From Actinomadura sp. J1-007 (GTDB lineage: Bacteria; Actinomycetota; Actinomycetes; Streptosporangiales; Streptosporangiaceae), in NCBI RefSeq assembly GCF_009793335.1, contig NZ_WING01000001.1:6634001-6698000 (forward strand): a stretch of DNA of 64,000 nucleotides, written 5' to 3'. The first letter of the stretch is position 1; each line of letters starts with the position of its first letter. Below are positions 16,945 to 25,327 of this stretch, piece after piece. The notes beneath the pieces were generated by a model. It was not told the DNA's origin and did not search any database. It saw nothing but the letters and a program-made list of their open reading frames with translations. The position numbers and the translations under genes are program-made.

Positions 16945-17637
16945 TCAGGTCGGTGCGTTCAGGCGGGAGGCCAGGGCGCGAAGGGTGCTGGCGGCTGCGA
17001 TGGCGTGCCCGCGGGCGTTGAGATGCAGCCGGTCGGCGCTGTAGATCCTTGGGTCGGACGCGGCGGGGATGTCGTGCGGGTTGACGACGTGGCATCCCCC
17101 GTACGCCGCTGAGACCTCCCCGGTCACGCGGCCCAGCGTGCGCGTGCGCGACGACATGGTCTCGCGGTGCCGTTCCGCGATGATCCCGGCCCGCGTGATG
17201 TCGAACAGGCCGATCGTCACGACGTCGGCCCCCGCGTCCCGGAACGCCGAGACCATGGCGGCCAGCTCGTTCCGCACGGCCTCGGGATCGAACGACCGGC
17301 CGAGCAGGTCGTTGCCGCCCGCCACCACGAACGCCAGATCGGGGCGGAACGCCAGCGCGGGGGCGAGCTGCGTCTCCCGCACCCGCGCCGCGACCAGGTC
17401 CCGCCGCGCCAGGTTGAGCGAGGTGAAGCCGGGAGCCTGCGCGGCGAGGGCTTCGCCCACCCGGTCCACCCACGAAAGGTTCCGGTAACCGGGCGCCGGG
17501 TCCCGCACGCCCTCGGCCACGCTGTCCCCGATCGTCACCATCCGCCGCCAGGGCGCCCCCTTGAGCAGGATGGCCGCCTCGTTCAGGGGCAGCACGTCCG
17601 GGTCTGCGTTCTCTTCGGCGAACTCGACCATCGTCAT
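16945..17637 (-). CDS. SGNH/GDSL-type hydrolase
   Basis: A 230-residue esterase/lipase-fold protein. Block I is VTIGDSVAEG at about 34-43 with the nucleophilic Ser, block III is VVAGGNDLLG with the Asn, and block V is YSADRLHLNARGH with the Asp-x-x-His pair near the C-terminus. There is no signal peptide. The ATG at 17637 is preferred over the GTG three bases upstream because GGAGG lies six bases away. A second, related SGNH protein is encoded at 38253-39029 with the same opening layout; the two are probably paralogues. Confidence 0.85.
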   Translation of the reverse strand: MTMVEFAEENADPDVLPLNEAAILLKGAPWRRMVTIGDSVAEGVRDPAPGYRNLSWVDRVGEALAAQAPGFTSLNLARRDLVAARVRETQLAPALAFRPDLAFVVAGGNDLLGRSFDPEAVRNELAAMVSAFRDAGADVVTIGLFDITRAGIIAERHRETMSSRTRTLGRVTGEVSAAYGGCHVVNPHDIPAASDPRIYSADRLHLNARGHAIAAASTLRALASRLNAPT

Positions 17638-17719
17638 CACGCACCTCCAGGAAGGAATTCCGAAACGAACACCGGCGATCCTTGGCCATCCCCGTCTCCG
17701 TCAGCTATGGCCGTCTCGC

Positions 17720-19111
17720 TCACCGCGCGGCCTCGCGTGTGCCGGTCCACAGACCGGCCGCCACGGCGGCGGCCGAGGCTAGAGTGCAGAAGAGGTAGAC
17801 AGTGGTGAAGTCATCGTGGGACGCCGCGTCCGGGAGCAGGGCGGCCAGAGCGGCGATCCCGAGCGCCCCGCCGAGCTGGCGGGCCGTCGTGTTGAGCCCG
17901 GTCGCCCCCGCGAAGCGCAGCGGGCTCACCGAGAGGGCGGCGGCACCGGCCGTCCCGGTGCTGAGCGCGCCCATCCCCACGCCGACCAGGAGCCCGACCG
18001 GCAGCCAGAACGTCAGGAAGCGCGGCTCCTCCGGGAGGCCCGCGCACGTCCAGAGACCGGCGGCGACCATGGTCAGAGCGCCGCCGACCACCGCCGGGCG
18101 GGCGCCGAGGCGTCCGGTGAGCCGGCCCATGGCGAGCGCCGCGGCGGTCGCGGTGAACGCGCCGGGCGTCGAGGCGAGGCCCGCCTTCAGCACCGAGTAG
18201 TGCCACCGCTCGGTCAGGAAGAGCACCCCGACCAGCAGCCACGAGTACAGCGCCGTCCCGTACAGGAAGGAGGCCGCGTTCGCGGCGGCGAAGCGCCGGT
18301 TGCGCCACAGGCCGATCTCCAGCGCGGGCACCGGGTGGCGCACCGACCGCAGGACCGCCCACGCCATCATCGCCGGACCCGCGGCGAGCAGCGCGAGCGT
18401 GCCGGGATCGGCCCAGCCCCATTCCCGGGTCTGGGTGACGCCCAGCGCGAGCGCCCCGACGCCGCCGCCCAGCAGGACCGTGCCCGCCAGGTCGGGCAGG
18501 CGCCCCCGCTCGCCGGCGGCCCGGGGCAGCCTGACTCCGGCCAGGAGCATCGCCGCGCCGAACGGGAGGTTGATGACGAACAGCGAGCGCCAGCCGAACG
18601 CGTCCACGAGGACGCCGCCGAGGCTCGGCCCGATCGCCGCCGCGAACGCCCCGGCGGCACTCCACAGCCCGACGGCGCCCGCGCGCCGTTCGGGAGCGGT
18701 GTCGTGCAGCAGCAGCGCGAGCGACGCCGGGATCATCGCGGCCGCCGCCGCGCCCTGGAGCCCCCGGGTGGCCAGCAGGACGGGCACGTTCGGCGCCAGC
18801 GCGCAGGCCAGCGACGCGAGCGTGAACACGCCCACCCCCGACTGGAACATCACCCGCCGCCCCACCAGGTCGGCGAGGCGCCCGGCCGGGGCGAGCAGCG
18901 CGGCGAACGGCACGGCGTACAGCGTGATCACCCACGTGAGGCCGGCGAGCGAGGTCCCGGGGAAGTCGGCGTGCAGGTCGGGCACGGCGAGGTTCGCGAC
19001 GGTGGCGTCGAGCATGGCCAGGAACGTCGCCCCCGCCGCGAGCACCGGCACCCCGCGCCTCCCCAGGCGGGCCGCGCCCGCCGGGGGAGCCGGGGCCGTA
19101 TCGGTGGTCAT
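17720..19111 (-). CDS. MFS transporter, DHA2 (EmrB/QacA) drug-exporter type
   Basis: A 463-residue transporter with about 14 hydrophobic segments. FLAMLDATVANLAVPDL at about 31-47 is the first-helix signature of the DHA2 family (D-x-T-V-x-N-x-A-x-P), GRLADLVGRRVMFQSGV the loop 2-3 motif, and RGLQGAAAAAMIPASLAL the helix-5 antiporter motif. It is divergent from a TetR gene and separated from it by two matching operator-like sites, the standard layout for a repressed drug-efflux gene. The exported compound is unknown. Confidence 0.9.
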   Translation of the reverse strand: MTTDTAPAPPAGAARLGRRGVPVLAAGATFLAMLDATVANLAVPDLHADFPGTSLAGLTWVITLYAVPFAALLAPAGRLADLVGRRVMFQSGVGVFTLASLACALAPNVPVLLATRGLQGAAAAAMIPASLALLLHDTAPERRAGAVGLWSAAGAFAAAIGPSLGGVLVDAFGWRSLFVINLPFGAAMLLAGVRLPRAAGERGRLPDLAGTVLLGGGVGALALGVTQTREWGWADPGTLALLAAGPAMMAWAVLRSVRHPVPALEIGLWRNRRFAAANAASFLYGTALYSWLLVGVLFLTERWHYSVLKAGLASTPGAFTATAAALAMGRLTGRLGARPAVVGGALTMVAAGLWTCAGLPEEPRFLTFWLPVGLLVGVGMGALSTGTAGAAALSVSPLRFAGATGLNTTARQLGGALGIAALAALLPDAASHDDFTTVYLFCTLASAAAVAAGLWTGTREAAR

Positions 19112-19136
19112 GAGCGCCCCTTCCGAAGAAAGTTAA

Positions 19137-19213
19137 ACGAACGGTCGTACTTTCTTCTCCGCCCACCACCCGCGTCAAGGGCTTTGCCCCCTTGACTTAG
19201 AACGAACGATCGT
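19137..19213. promoter_or_regulatory. Paired TetR operators between MFS and tetR
   Basis: ACGAACGGTCGT at 19137-19148 and ACGAACGATCGT at 19202-19213 differ by one base; the second contains the perfect palindrome ACGATCGT. One sits beside the MFS start. The other lies between TTGACT (19192-19197) and CACATT (19215-19220), a -35/-10 pair with 17-bp spacing for tetR, whose GTG follows seven bases later. Binding there would block both promoters. Confidence 0.7.
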
Positions 19214-19227
19214 GCACATTCACCCGT

Positions 19228-19839
19228 GTGACCGACGGACGGCTCCTCAAGGGAGAGCAGACGCGCAGGACGATCCTCGCCCGCGCCGCCGACATCGCCT
19301 CGGCGGAGGGCCTCGAAGGCGTCTCGATCGGCCGCCTCGCGACCGAGCTGAAGATCAGCAAGAGCGGCGTGTTCACGCACTTCGGCTCCAAGGAGGAGCT
19401 CCAACTCGCGACCGTGCGCGCCGCCGCCGAGACGTTCCGCCGGCACGTGGTCGAGCCCGCCCTCGCCGCGCCCGAGGGCATGCCCCGGGTCCGCGCGCTC
19501 TACGAGGCATGGCAGCGCTACCAGCGCGAACCCGTCTTCCCCGGCGGCTGCTTCTTCTACGCCACGGTCGCCGAGTTCGACGCCCGCCCCGGCCGCGTCC
19601 GCGACGCCATCGCCAAGGCCGAACGCGCCTGGAGCGACTTCACCGAGCGCTGCCTCCGCGAGGCCCGGGACCTGGGCCACCTCACACCGGAGACCGACGT
19701 CGCCCAACTGGCCTTCGAACTGCACGCCCTATGCCGCGCCGGCGGAGCCAACGCCCTCCTCCACGACGACAACGCCGCCTACGCCCGCTCCGCCCAAGCC
19801 ATCAGATCCCGCCTCTCCACCGCCACCCCCCACCCCTGA
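19228..19839 (+). CDS. TetR-family regulator of the MFS exporter
   Basis: A 203-residue repressor. The helix-turn-helix lies at about 25-50 (GVSIGRLATELKISKSGVFTHF). The C-terminal domain has PVFPGGCFFYATVAEFDARPG at about 110-130, a motif of one TetR subfamily linked with transporters. Divergent from the MFS gene with shared operators, it almost certainly represses both. A decayed copy of its codons 74-134 lies 4.7 kb away at 24212-24410. Its stop codon is the first base triplet of the 16-bp array that follows. Confidence 0.9.
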   Translation: MTDGRLLKGEQTRRTILARAADIASAEGLEGVSIGRLATELKISKSGVFTHFGSKEELQLATVRAAAETFRRHVVEPALAAPEGMPRVRALYEAWQRYQREPVFPGGCFFYATVAEFDARPGRVRDAIAKAERAWSDFTERCLREARDLGHLTPETDVAQLAFELHALCRAGGANALLHDDNAAYARSAQAIRSRLSTATPHP

Positions 19840-20517
19840 CCACCCCCACCTGTGACCCCCGCCCCTGACCGTCCTTATCCCTGACCGCCCCCACCTGTGA
19901 CCGCCCTCATCCCTGACCGCGCTCGTCCCTGACCACCTCCACCTGTGACCGCCCTCGCCCCTGACCACGGCCACCTTTGACCACGGCTATCTCTGATCAC
20001 GGTCGGCTCTGACCACCGCCACCATTGACCACGGCTATCTCTGACCACGGCCTCCTTTGACCGCCGCCACCATTGATCATGGCTATGTCTGACCAAGGTC
20101 GGCTCTGACCACGGCCATTCCTGAGTACGGCCATCCCCGACCACGGTCGGCTCGGGTCTCGGCCGGGGCCACGGTCGGCTTGGGTCTTGGTTGGTTCTGA
20201 GCGTGGTCACTTCGGGTTACGGCCGTTCTTGAGTAGGGCCATGCCTGACCGCGGTCGGCTGGGGCCACGGTCGGCTCGGGTCTTGGTTGGTCGTGAGCGT
20301 GGCTACTTCGGATCACGGTCATCCCTGAGTACGGCTAGGTCTGAGCGCGGTTGGCTTTGGCCACGGCCATCTCTGAGTACGGCTGGTCCTGAGCGCGGTT
20401 GGCTCTGGACATGGCCATCGCTGAGGATGGCTGGGGCTGAGCGCGGTTGGGCCTGGCTGCGGTTGGCTCTGGCTTTCGCCATTCCTGGGTACGGCTGGTC
20501 CGGGTCTCGGTGGGCGT
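19837..20517. repeat. 16-bp tandem minisatellite, about 42 units
   Basis: Starting at the tetR stop codon, nearly all of this 680-bp stretch divides into units of exactly 16 bases beginning TGA(C/G)(C/T), for example TGACCACGGCTATCTC, TGACCACGGCCATTCC and TGAGCGCGGTTGGCTC. A few boundaries are blurred into runs of 32 or 48 bases, and single units of 12 or 15 occur. The early part is C-rich, the later part G/T-rich, so the consensus drifts along the array. Because 16 is not a multiple of three, long open frames on the minus strand are repeat artefacts. GC content drops relative to flanking genes. Confidence 0.9.
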
Positions 20518-20669
20518 CGGCCGGTGTGATTCCTGGCCACCGCGAGCGCGTTCCTTGTCGCGACGAAGGCGTCTGCTCACCGCCGCGTGTGGGCTTCGAA
20601 ATGATCAAGCTCCGGTCATGGTTGGCCGCTGGCGGGGGAGAGGTGCTCGTGCCCGGAAACGCGCGGCCG

Positions 20670-20683
20670 TAGCGTTCCGGTCT
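20670..20683 (+). promoter_or_regulatory. Leaderless-type -10 box for the dehydrogenase gene
   Basis: TAGCGT at 20670-20675 lies eight bases before the GTG at 20684; no SD sequence is visible. It would start the exopolysaccharide-type operon directly at its first codon. Confidence 0.4.
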
Positions 20684-21550
20684 GTGGCGAACATCCTCAT
20701 CGTTGGGGCGGGTGTGGTGGGAACGGCCACCGGCCTTGGTTTCAGCCGGCACGACCACAAGATCGCGTTCATCGACGTCGACCCCTCGGCCCGCCGCCGT
20801 GCCGGTGAGCTCGGGTTCGTGGCGGCGGCGGCCGGCGCGGTCGATCTCACCGAGGCCGACGTGGTGTTCGTGGCGGTGCCCACGCCGACGGGCCGGCGGG
20901 GCTGCGATCTGTCGCGCCTGCGGGAGACGGCCCACGCTCTCGGGACGGCGCTGAAGCGGGTCACGCCGGACGCGTTCCCGGTGATCGTGTACCGGTGCAC
21001 CGCGCCGCCGGGGACGACGCGGGAGATGGCGGCGATCCTCCAGGCCGTCTCCGGCAGGCGGGCCGGCGCCGACTTCGGCGTGGCCTACAACCCCGAGTAC
21101 CTCAGGGCGCACAGGGCCGTCGAGGACTTCGCCACCCCGCCCGTGGTGACCATCGGCGTGGTCGACGGCGACCGCCGCGTGGCGGAGGTCCTTCGCTGCC
21201 TGTACCGCCCGTTCGGGGCTCGCATCGTGGTCACCGGGGTGGAGGAGGCGGAGTTCCAGAAGTACGTGCACAATCTCTTCAACGCGGTCAAGATCTCGTT
21301 CTTCAACGAGATGAGGGGCGCCGCCGCGCGTCTCGGGCTGCGCGATGTCGATGAGATCTTCGAGATCACGGCACGTTCGGCCGAAGGGATGCGCAACCCG
21401 TCGTACGGAATCGCCGACCTCGGCCCTTACGGCGGCGCGTGCCTGCCCAAGGACCTGGGGGCGTGGCTCGCCGAGATGCGGCGGCTGGGCGTCGAGACCC
21501 CCCTTGCGGCGGCGGCGCGCGAGGTGAACGTGCGCCTCGGAGGCCGTTGA
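20684..21550 (+). CDS. UDP-glucose/GDP-mannose dehydrogenase, short form without C-terminal domain
   Basis: A 288-residue NAD-dependent nucleotide-sugar dehydrogenase, expected to oxidise a sugar nucleotide to its uronic acid. The Rossmann motif ILIVGAGVVGTATGLGFS lies at the N-terminus, FVAVPTPTG and VAYNPEYLRAHRAVEDF follow, the helix EEAEFQKYVHNLFNAVKISF carries the conserved Lys, and YGGACLPKDLGAW holds the catalytic Cys. The protein stops just after the central helical domain. Family members are usually about 430 residues and have a third, nucleotide-binding domain that is missing here. Its TGA overlaps the ATG of the glycosyltransferase, so the two are coupled. Confidence 0.82.
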   Translation: MANILIVGAGVVGTATGLGFSRHDHKIAFIDVDPSARRRAGELGFVAAAAGAVDLTEADVVFVAVPTPTGRRGCDLSRLRETAHALGTALKRVTPDAFPVIVYRCTAPPGTTREMAAILQAVSGRRAGADFGVAYNPEYLRAHRAVEDFATPPVVTIGVVDGDRRVAEVLRCLYRPFGARIVVTGVEEAEFQKYVHNLFNAVKISFFNEMRGAAARLGLRDVDEIFEITARSAEGMRNPSYGIADLGPYGGACLPKDLGAWLAEMRRLGVETPLAAAAREVNVRLGGR

Positions 21551-22832
21551 TGGACGACCCTGGATGGGCGCAGTACCTCCAGTGGGCGTGCCTGCCGTTC
21601 TTCCTCGTCCCACTGGCCGAACTGCTGCTGATGGGCGTCGGCTACGTGCACGGCCGAATGGCCTACAGGGTCGCGGCGGATGAATTCCGTCATCTGATCA
21701 TCCAGATCACGACGGTGGGCAGGGAACCGGACCTGGTACGCCAGACCATCGCCGCCATTCGCGGATACGGACTCACCGGCTCCTATGAGATCTGGGTCGT
21801 TCTGGAACCGGGCCACGATGACCATTATCCCTTGGCCGACCGTGTCATCACGGTGCCCGAAGATTTCACCTGCAAGGCCATCGACAAGGCGAGGGCCCTG
21901 GAGTTCTCCCGGCTGGAGCGCGCCGCGCACGGGTTGAACTCCTATGACACCAAGATCTTGTTCGTCGATGACGATACTTTGCCGACCAAGGAGTACATCA
22001 CCAGCGCCTACGCCGGCGACTACGACCTCTGCCAAGGCGTGACGGTGGTGAACCGGCATTACGCCGCCCGTCCATGGAAACACTTCCTCCTCTCCCATCT
22101 GGACAATATCCGCACTCGCAACTGCCTGGTCTATTGCAGTTGCACGCAGGGGGTCACGGGCAAACCGCTGTTCGTGCACGGCGAAGGGCTGTGCGTCACC
22201 GGCCTGGTCGAGGACGTGATCACCTGGGACCATCCGATCGTCGCCTCGGACGACCTGGTCTTCGGTACCAAGGCGGCTTACGCCGGTTTCAGTTGGGGCT
22301 ACTTCCACGAACACATCCAGCTCGTGTCGCCGTGGACCTTCACCGATTCCTGGAGGCAGCGCAAACGCTGGACGTGGGGAAACTTCACGGCGATCCGGCG
22401 GCGCGACATCCTCCCGCTCTCGGTGGCGGTGCCCAAGGCCGCCAAGTACGCGCTGGGGTCGTATCGGTCTTCGCATCCGCCGCAGGGGCGATATGCGTCA
22501 CCACAGGCATTACCAAGGTTCCCGCGCAGGCTCACGTGCTGTTCTGGATTTCGTTGGGGTCCTGGTTCGCCTCTTACGGACTGATGGGCTGGATCAACTC
22601 CGGTGGCGACGCCAACAAGGAACGGTTCGGCGGACCGGGCGTCCGCTACATCGGTTTTCGTGCCGTTCAGACCGTGGCCGCCGTGCTGCTGTGCGTACCG
22701 ACGGCGATCCTCCCGGTCTTCATCGTCATCGGCAGTACGGTGACCGGAAAACCCCGGCGATTCGTCACCATCGCGAAGACGCGTCCCGGAGCCGTTCCTG
22801 ACGTTCCGGAAAGGCAGGTGCCATGCCCCTGA
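21550..22832 (+). CDS. Membrane family-2 glycosyltransferase, processive type (frame broken)
   Basis: A polysaccharide-synthase-like enzyme of about 427 residues. An N-terminal membrane helix is followed by a GT-A domain with ILFVDDDTLPTKE (DDD metal site), TWDHPIVASDDLVFGTKA (acceptor-site acid) and WRQRKRWTWGN, the Q-x-x-R-W motif of processive beta-glycosyltransferases. It resembles Egghead-type beta-mannosyltransferases more than cellulose synthases. After AKYALG the reading continues one base back: GVVSVFASAAGAI then membrane helices to 22832. One missing G in the GGGG at about 22455-22458 explains this, and the total length is 3n+2. GC is visibly lower than in neighbouring genes, suggesting transfer. 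The product polymer is unknown. Confidence 0.78.
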
Positions 22833-23140
22833 CGACGGATCCCGCGCAGCCGCGGGCGTGTGCCTGGCGCCGGTCTCTGGGTGGGATATTCACGCTCCTG
22901 GTTCTGCTGGCCTCAGCCGGGCTCGTGCTTTCACTGGGCATGGGCTGGGGACGGCCGAGGACGCCGACCGCGACCGGAGCCGCCGAAGCGGCCTTCCGTC
23001 TTCGCTGCCTGTGGACCGCGCTGGCGGTCTCGTTCGCCATCGGCTCGGTGGGCGTCCTCGCCGCCACCCATCGTCTCCGCCAGAACGTCAGGCGTTCCAG
23101 AGACACCGATCGCAGCGGCGACACCGACGAGCTGCCTTGA
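22823..23140 (+). CDS. Small membrane protein of the exopolysaccharide-type cassette
   Basis: A 105-residue protein with two hydrophobic segments (about 19-41, SLGGIFTLLVLLASAGLVLS; and about 63-82, LWTALAVSFAIGSVGVLAAT) and a charged Arg/Asp tail. It overlaps the end of the glycosyltransferase gene by ten bases and is 11 bases from the beta-helix gene. Nothing matches a known family by eye. Its position suggests an accessory role in polymer synthesis or export. Confidence 0.6.
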   Translation: MPLTTDPAQPRACAWRRSLGGIFTLLVLLASAGLVLSLGMGWGRPRTPTATGAAEAAFRLRCLWTALAVSFAIGSVGVLAATHRLRQNVRRSRDTDRSGDTDELP

Positions 23141-23151
23141 CGGAAGGTTCC

Positions 23152-24183
23152 ATGCACCGGCTGACGACCGCGGCCGCCACAGCCGCGACGGCCATCCTGG
23201 CGGTCACCGCGCCCCTCGACGCGGCGCACGCCGCGGCCCCGGAGGGGGAGTGCCCGGCCGAGACCGTCACGGTCCGGACCCCGGCGGAGCTTGGCGCGGC
23301 CCTCGCCGGAGCGCATGGCGGAACGGTGATCCACCTCGCCGACGGCGTCTACGACGGCGACTGGACCGCCACCACCGCAGGCACGCGCGCCGCGCCCATC
23401 TGGCTGTGCGGGGGGTCTCAAGCGATCCTGACCAACACCGGCCGCGGCACCGCCGGGGCTCCCGGCCGACGCCCCGGCTCGCAGCCGGGATACGGGCTGC
23501 ACCTGGACCGCGCGTCCTGGTGGCGCCTGCACGGATTCTCGGTGGCGCACGCCAAGAAGGGCATCGTGGTGGACGCCGCCGCACACGTCACCCTGCGGCG
23601 TCTGGAGATCCGCGACGTGGACGAGGAAGGCGTCCACCTGCGCCGCGACACCACGGACTCGATGATCGTCGGCAACCGGGTGCACGGCACGGGACGGACG
23701 CACGACGAGTGGGGCGAGGGCGTCTACATCGGCTCGGCCAACACCAACTGGCACCTCTACACCGGCGGACGGCCCGACCGCAGCGACAGGAACACCGTCT
23801 CCGGCAACGTGATCCACGGTACGACCGCCGAGCCCATCGACATCAAAGAAGGCACCACAGGGGGCCTGGTCACCGGCAACTGGCTGGACGCCGCCGCACT
23901 GACCAAGGCGGGCGGCGACAGTTGCGGCGACGTCAAGGGCGACGACTGGCTGATCGCCTACAACCTGTGCACCGGCAGCGGCGCCGACGGATGGCAGACC
24001 CACCGCAAGGAGGGCGGCGGCCAATGGGGCCGGCGCGCCTTTTTCTACCGCAATCTGGTCGCGCTCACCGCGTCGTCCACTGGCTACGGCTTCCGAATCG
24101 ACGATCCCGCACACTCCAGCGCCATCGTCCACTGCGACAACCTCGTACTCGGCGCCTTCTCCAACGTTCCGTGCACCCCATAG
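23152..24183 (+). CDS. Secreted right-handed parallel beta-helix protein
   Basis: A 343-residue secreted protein. The signal peptide is MHRLTTAAATAATAILAVTA, with a cut near AHA-AAP. The body reads like a pectate-lyase-type beta-helix: repeated short strands such as GFSVAHAKKGIVV, VTLRRLEIRDVDEEGVHL, DSMIVGNRVHGTG, NTVSGNVIHGT, GGLVTGNWLDA. An N-terminal VRTPAELGAALAGAHGGTVIHLADGVYDG is the usual cap of polysaccharide lyases and chondroitinase-B-like folds. Cys residues are in positions that could pair. It could be a lyase or a C5-epimerase acting on a uronic-acid polymer made by the two upstream genes; the specificity is not visible. Confidence 0.72.
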   Translation: MHRLTTAAATAATAILAVTAPLDAAHAAAPEGECPAETVTVRTPAELGAALAGAHGGTVIHLADGVYDGDWTATTAGTRAAPIWLCGGSQAILTNTGRGTAGAPGRRPGSQPGYGLHLDRASWWRLHGFSVAHAKKGIVVDAAAHVTLRRLEIRDVDEEGVHLRRDTTDSMIVGNRVHGTGRTHDEWGEGVYIGSANTNWHLYTGGRPDRSDRNTVSGNVIHGTTAEPIDIKEGTTGGLVTGNWLDAAALTKAGGDSCGDVKGDDWLIAYNLCTGSGADGWQTHRKEGGGQWGRRAFFYRNLVALTASSTGYGFRIDDPAHSSAIVHCDNLVLGAFSNVPCTP

Positions 24184-24211
24184 CCCGCCAGAACGCTTCA
24201 GAGTGGTGATT

Positions 24212-24410
24212 GTGGTCGAGCTCGCCCTCGCCGCGGCCGAAGGCATGCCCAGCGTCCGTACGTCCTACCGGGCATGACGGCGCTACCAGCACGAACCCGC
24301 CTTCCTCGGCGGCTGCTCCATCAATGCCACGTTCGCCGAGTTCGACACCCGCCCGGCCGCGTCCGCGACGCCGTCGCCGTTGCCGTCGCCATCGCCAAGA
24401 CCGAACGCGC
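24212..24410 (+). pseudogene. Decayed fragment of the tetR gene
   Basis: This stretch aligns by eye with bases 19447-19628 inside the intact tetR. The readable remnant VVELALAAAEGMPSV, then an in-frame stop, then YQHEPAFLGGC and ATFAEFDTRP parallels VVEPALAAPEGMPRV, YQREPVFPGGC and ATVAEFDARP. An extra block of about 17 bases, made of a repeated gccgtc-type motif, interrupts the end. It begins 28 bases after the beta-helix stop and runs into the 27/28-bp array. It marks the far side of the exopolysaccharide-type cassette with the same gene that marks the near side. Confidence 0.8.
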
Positions 24411-24529
24411 GGAACGGCCGGGCGGCGCGGACGCGCCAGGCCAGGCTGACGCGCCAGGCCGCGTCCCCGCTCGCCCAGCCCACACCGCCCCGCGCTCTGC
24501 CGCATCGTTCCCCCGGACCGCGCCCCGCC

Positions 24530-24900
24530 GCGCCGTCCCCCCGAACCGTGCTGTGTCGCGTCGTCCCCTCCGGACGGTGCTGTGCCGCGTCGTCCCCCGG
24601 ACGGTGCTGCGTCGTGCCGTCCCTCCGGACGGTGCTGGGTCGCGCCGTTCCTCCGGACGGTGCTGTGTCGCGCCGTCCCCCGGACGGTGCTGTGTCGCGC
24701 CGTTCCTCCGGACGGTGCTGTGTCGCGCCGTCCCCCGGACCGTGCTGTGTCGCGCCGTCCCCTCCGGACCGTGCTGGGTCGCGCTGTCCCCCGGGCCGCG
24801 CCCCGCCGCGCCGCCCCCCGGAACGTGCTGCGTCGCGCCGTGGTGCGCCACGGCCCGCCGCGCTGTCCCTCCGGGCTGTGCTGTGTCGCGCCGCGCTGCG
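24530..24900. repeat. 27/28-bp tandem array (intergenic)
   Basis: About a dozen copies of a unit close to GGACGGTGCTGTGTCGCGCC plus CGTCCCCC or CGTTCCTCC follow head to tail; the best copies lie at about 24595-24770. From 24411 to 25327 there is otherwise no gene I can support: the flanks are C/G-rich low-complexity sequence that keeps several frames open on both strands, so the long ORFs running through it in both directions are artefacts. Confidence 0.8.
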
Positions 24901-25327
24901 CAACGGCCCGCCGTCTCGCCCCGTCCCGCGACCCGTACCGCCCCGCCCCCGGACCGCGCCCGTCCCGGGCCGTGCTGCGTCGCCTCGGTCCGTCCCTGTG
25001 CCCGCCCTCGCGTCTGCGCTCCGCCCCGCCACCCCGTACCCCCGCCGCGCCGTCTCGCGCTGCGATGCGGTGCGTCGTGTTGGGCTGTGAGGCGTTACGT
25101 CGTCGTTTGTGGGTCCTCGCGGGTCGGCTCGTCGGCGTTGTGTTGCTGGCTTTGCTTGTTCGCTCCGTGCCGTTCTCGCGTTCTCCGCCGGGTCTTGCGC
25201 GTCCCCTGCCGCCTTGGGCTCCGCGTGGTGCGACGTGAGCCGCTGCGTGCCTTTCGACCGTGCCGGGGTGCAGGCAGGGTCCCGTATCGGAACGGGTTGT
25301 TCAGAGGGGGGCCGGCTGTTCTGTGGT

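Noticed and set aside
16911-17021. Short ORF beginning MHASRRRRRR after a good SD
   Set aside because: It is antisense to the end of the SGNH hydrolase, has no conserved look and is only about 36 residues.
19875-20210. Minus-strand ORFs with repeating Trp/Ser/Arg peptide units in the 16-bp array
   Set aside because: They arise because the 16-bp unit repeats as 16 residues per 48 bases; composition is unlike the other proteins and there is no start context.
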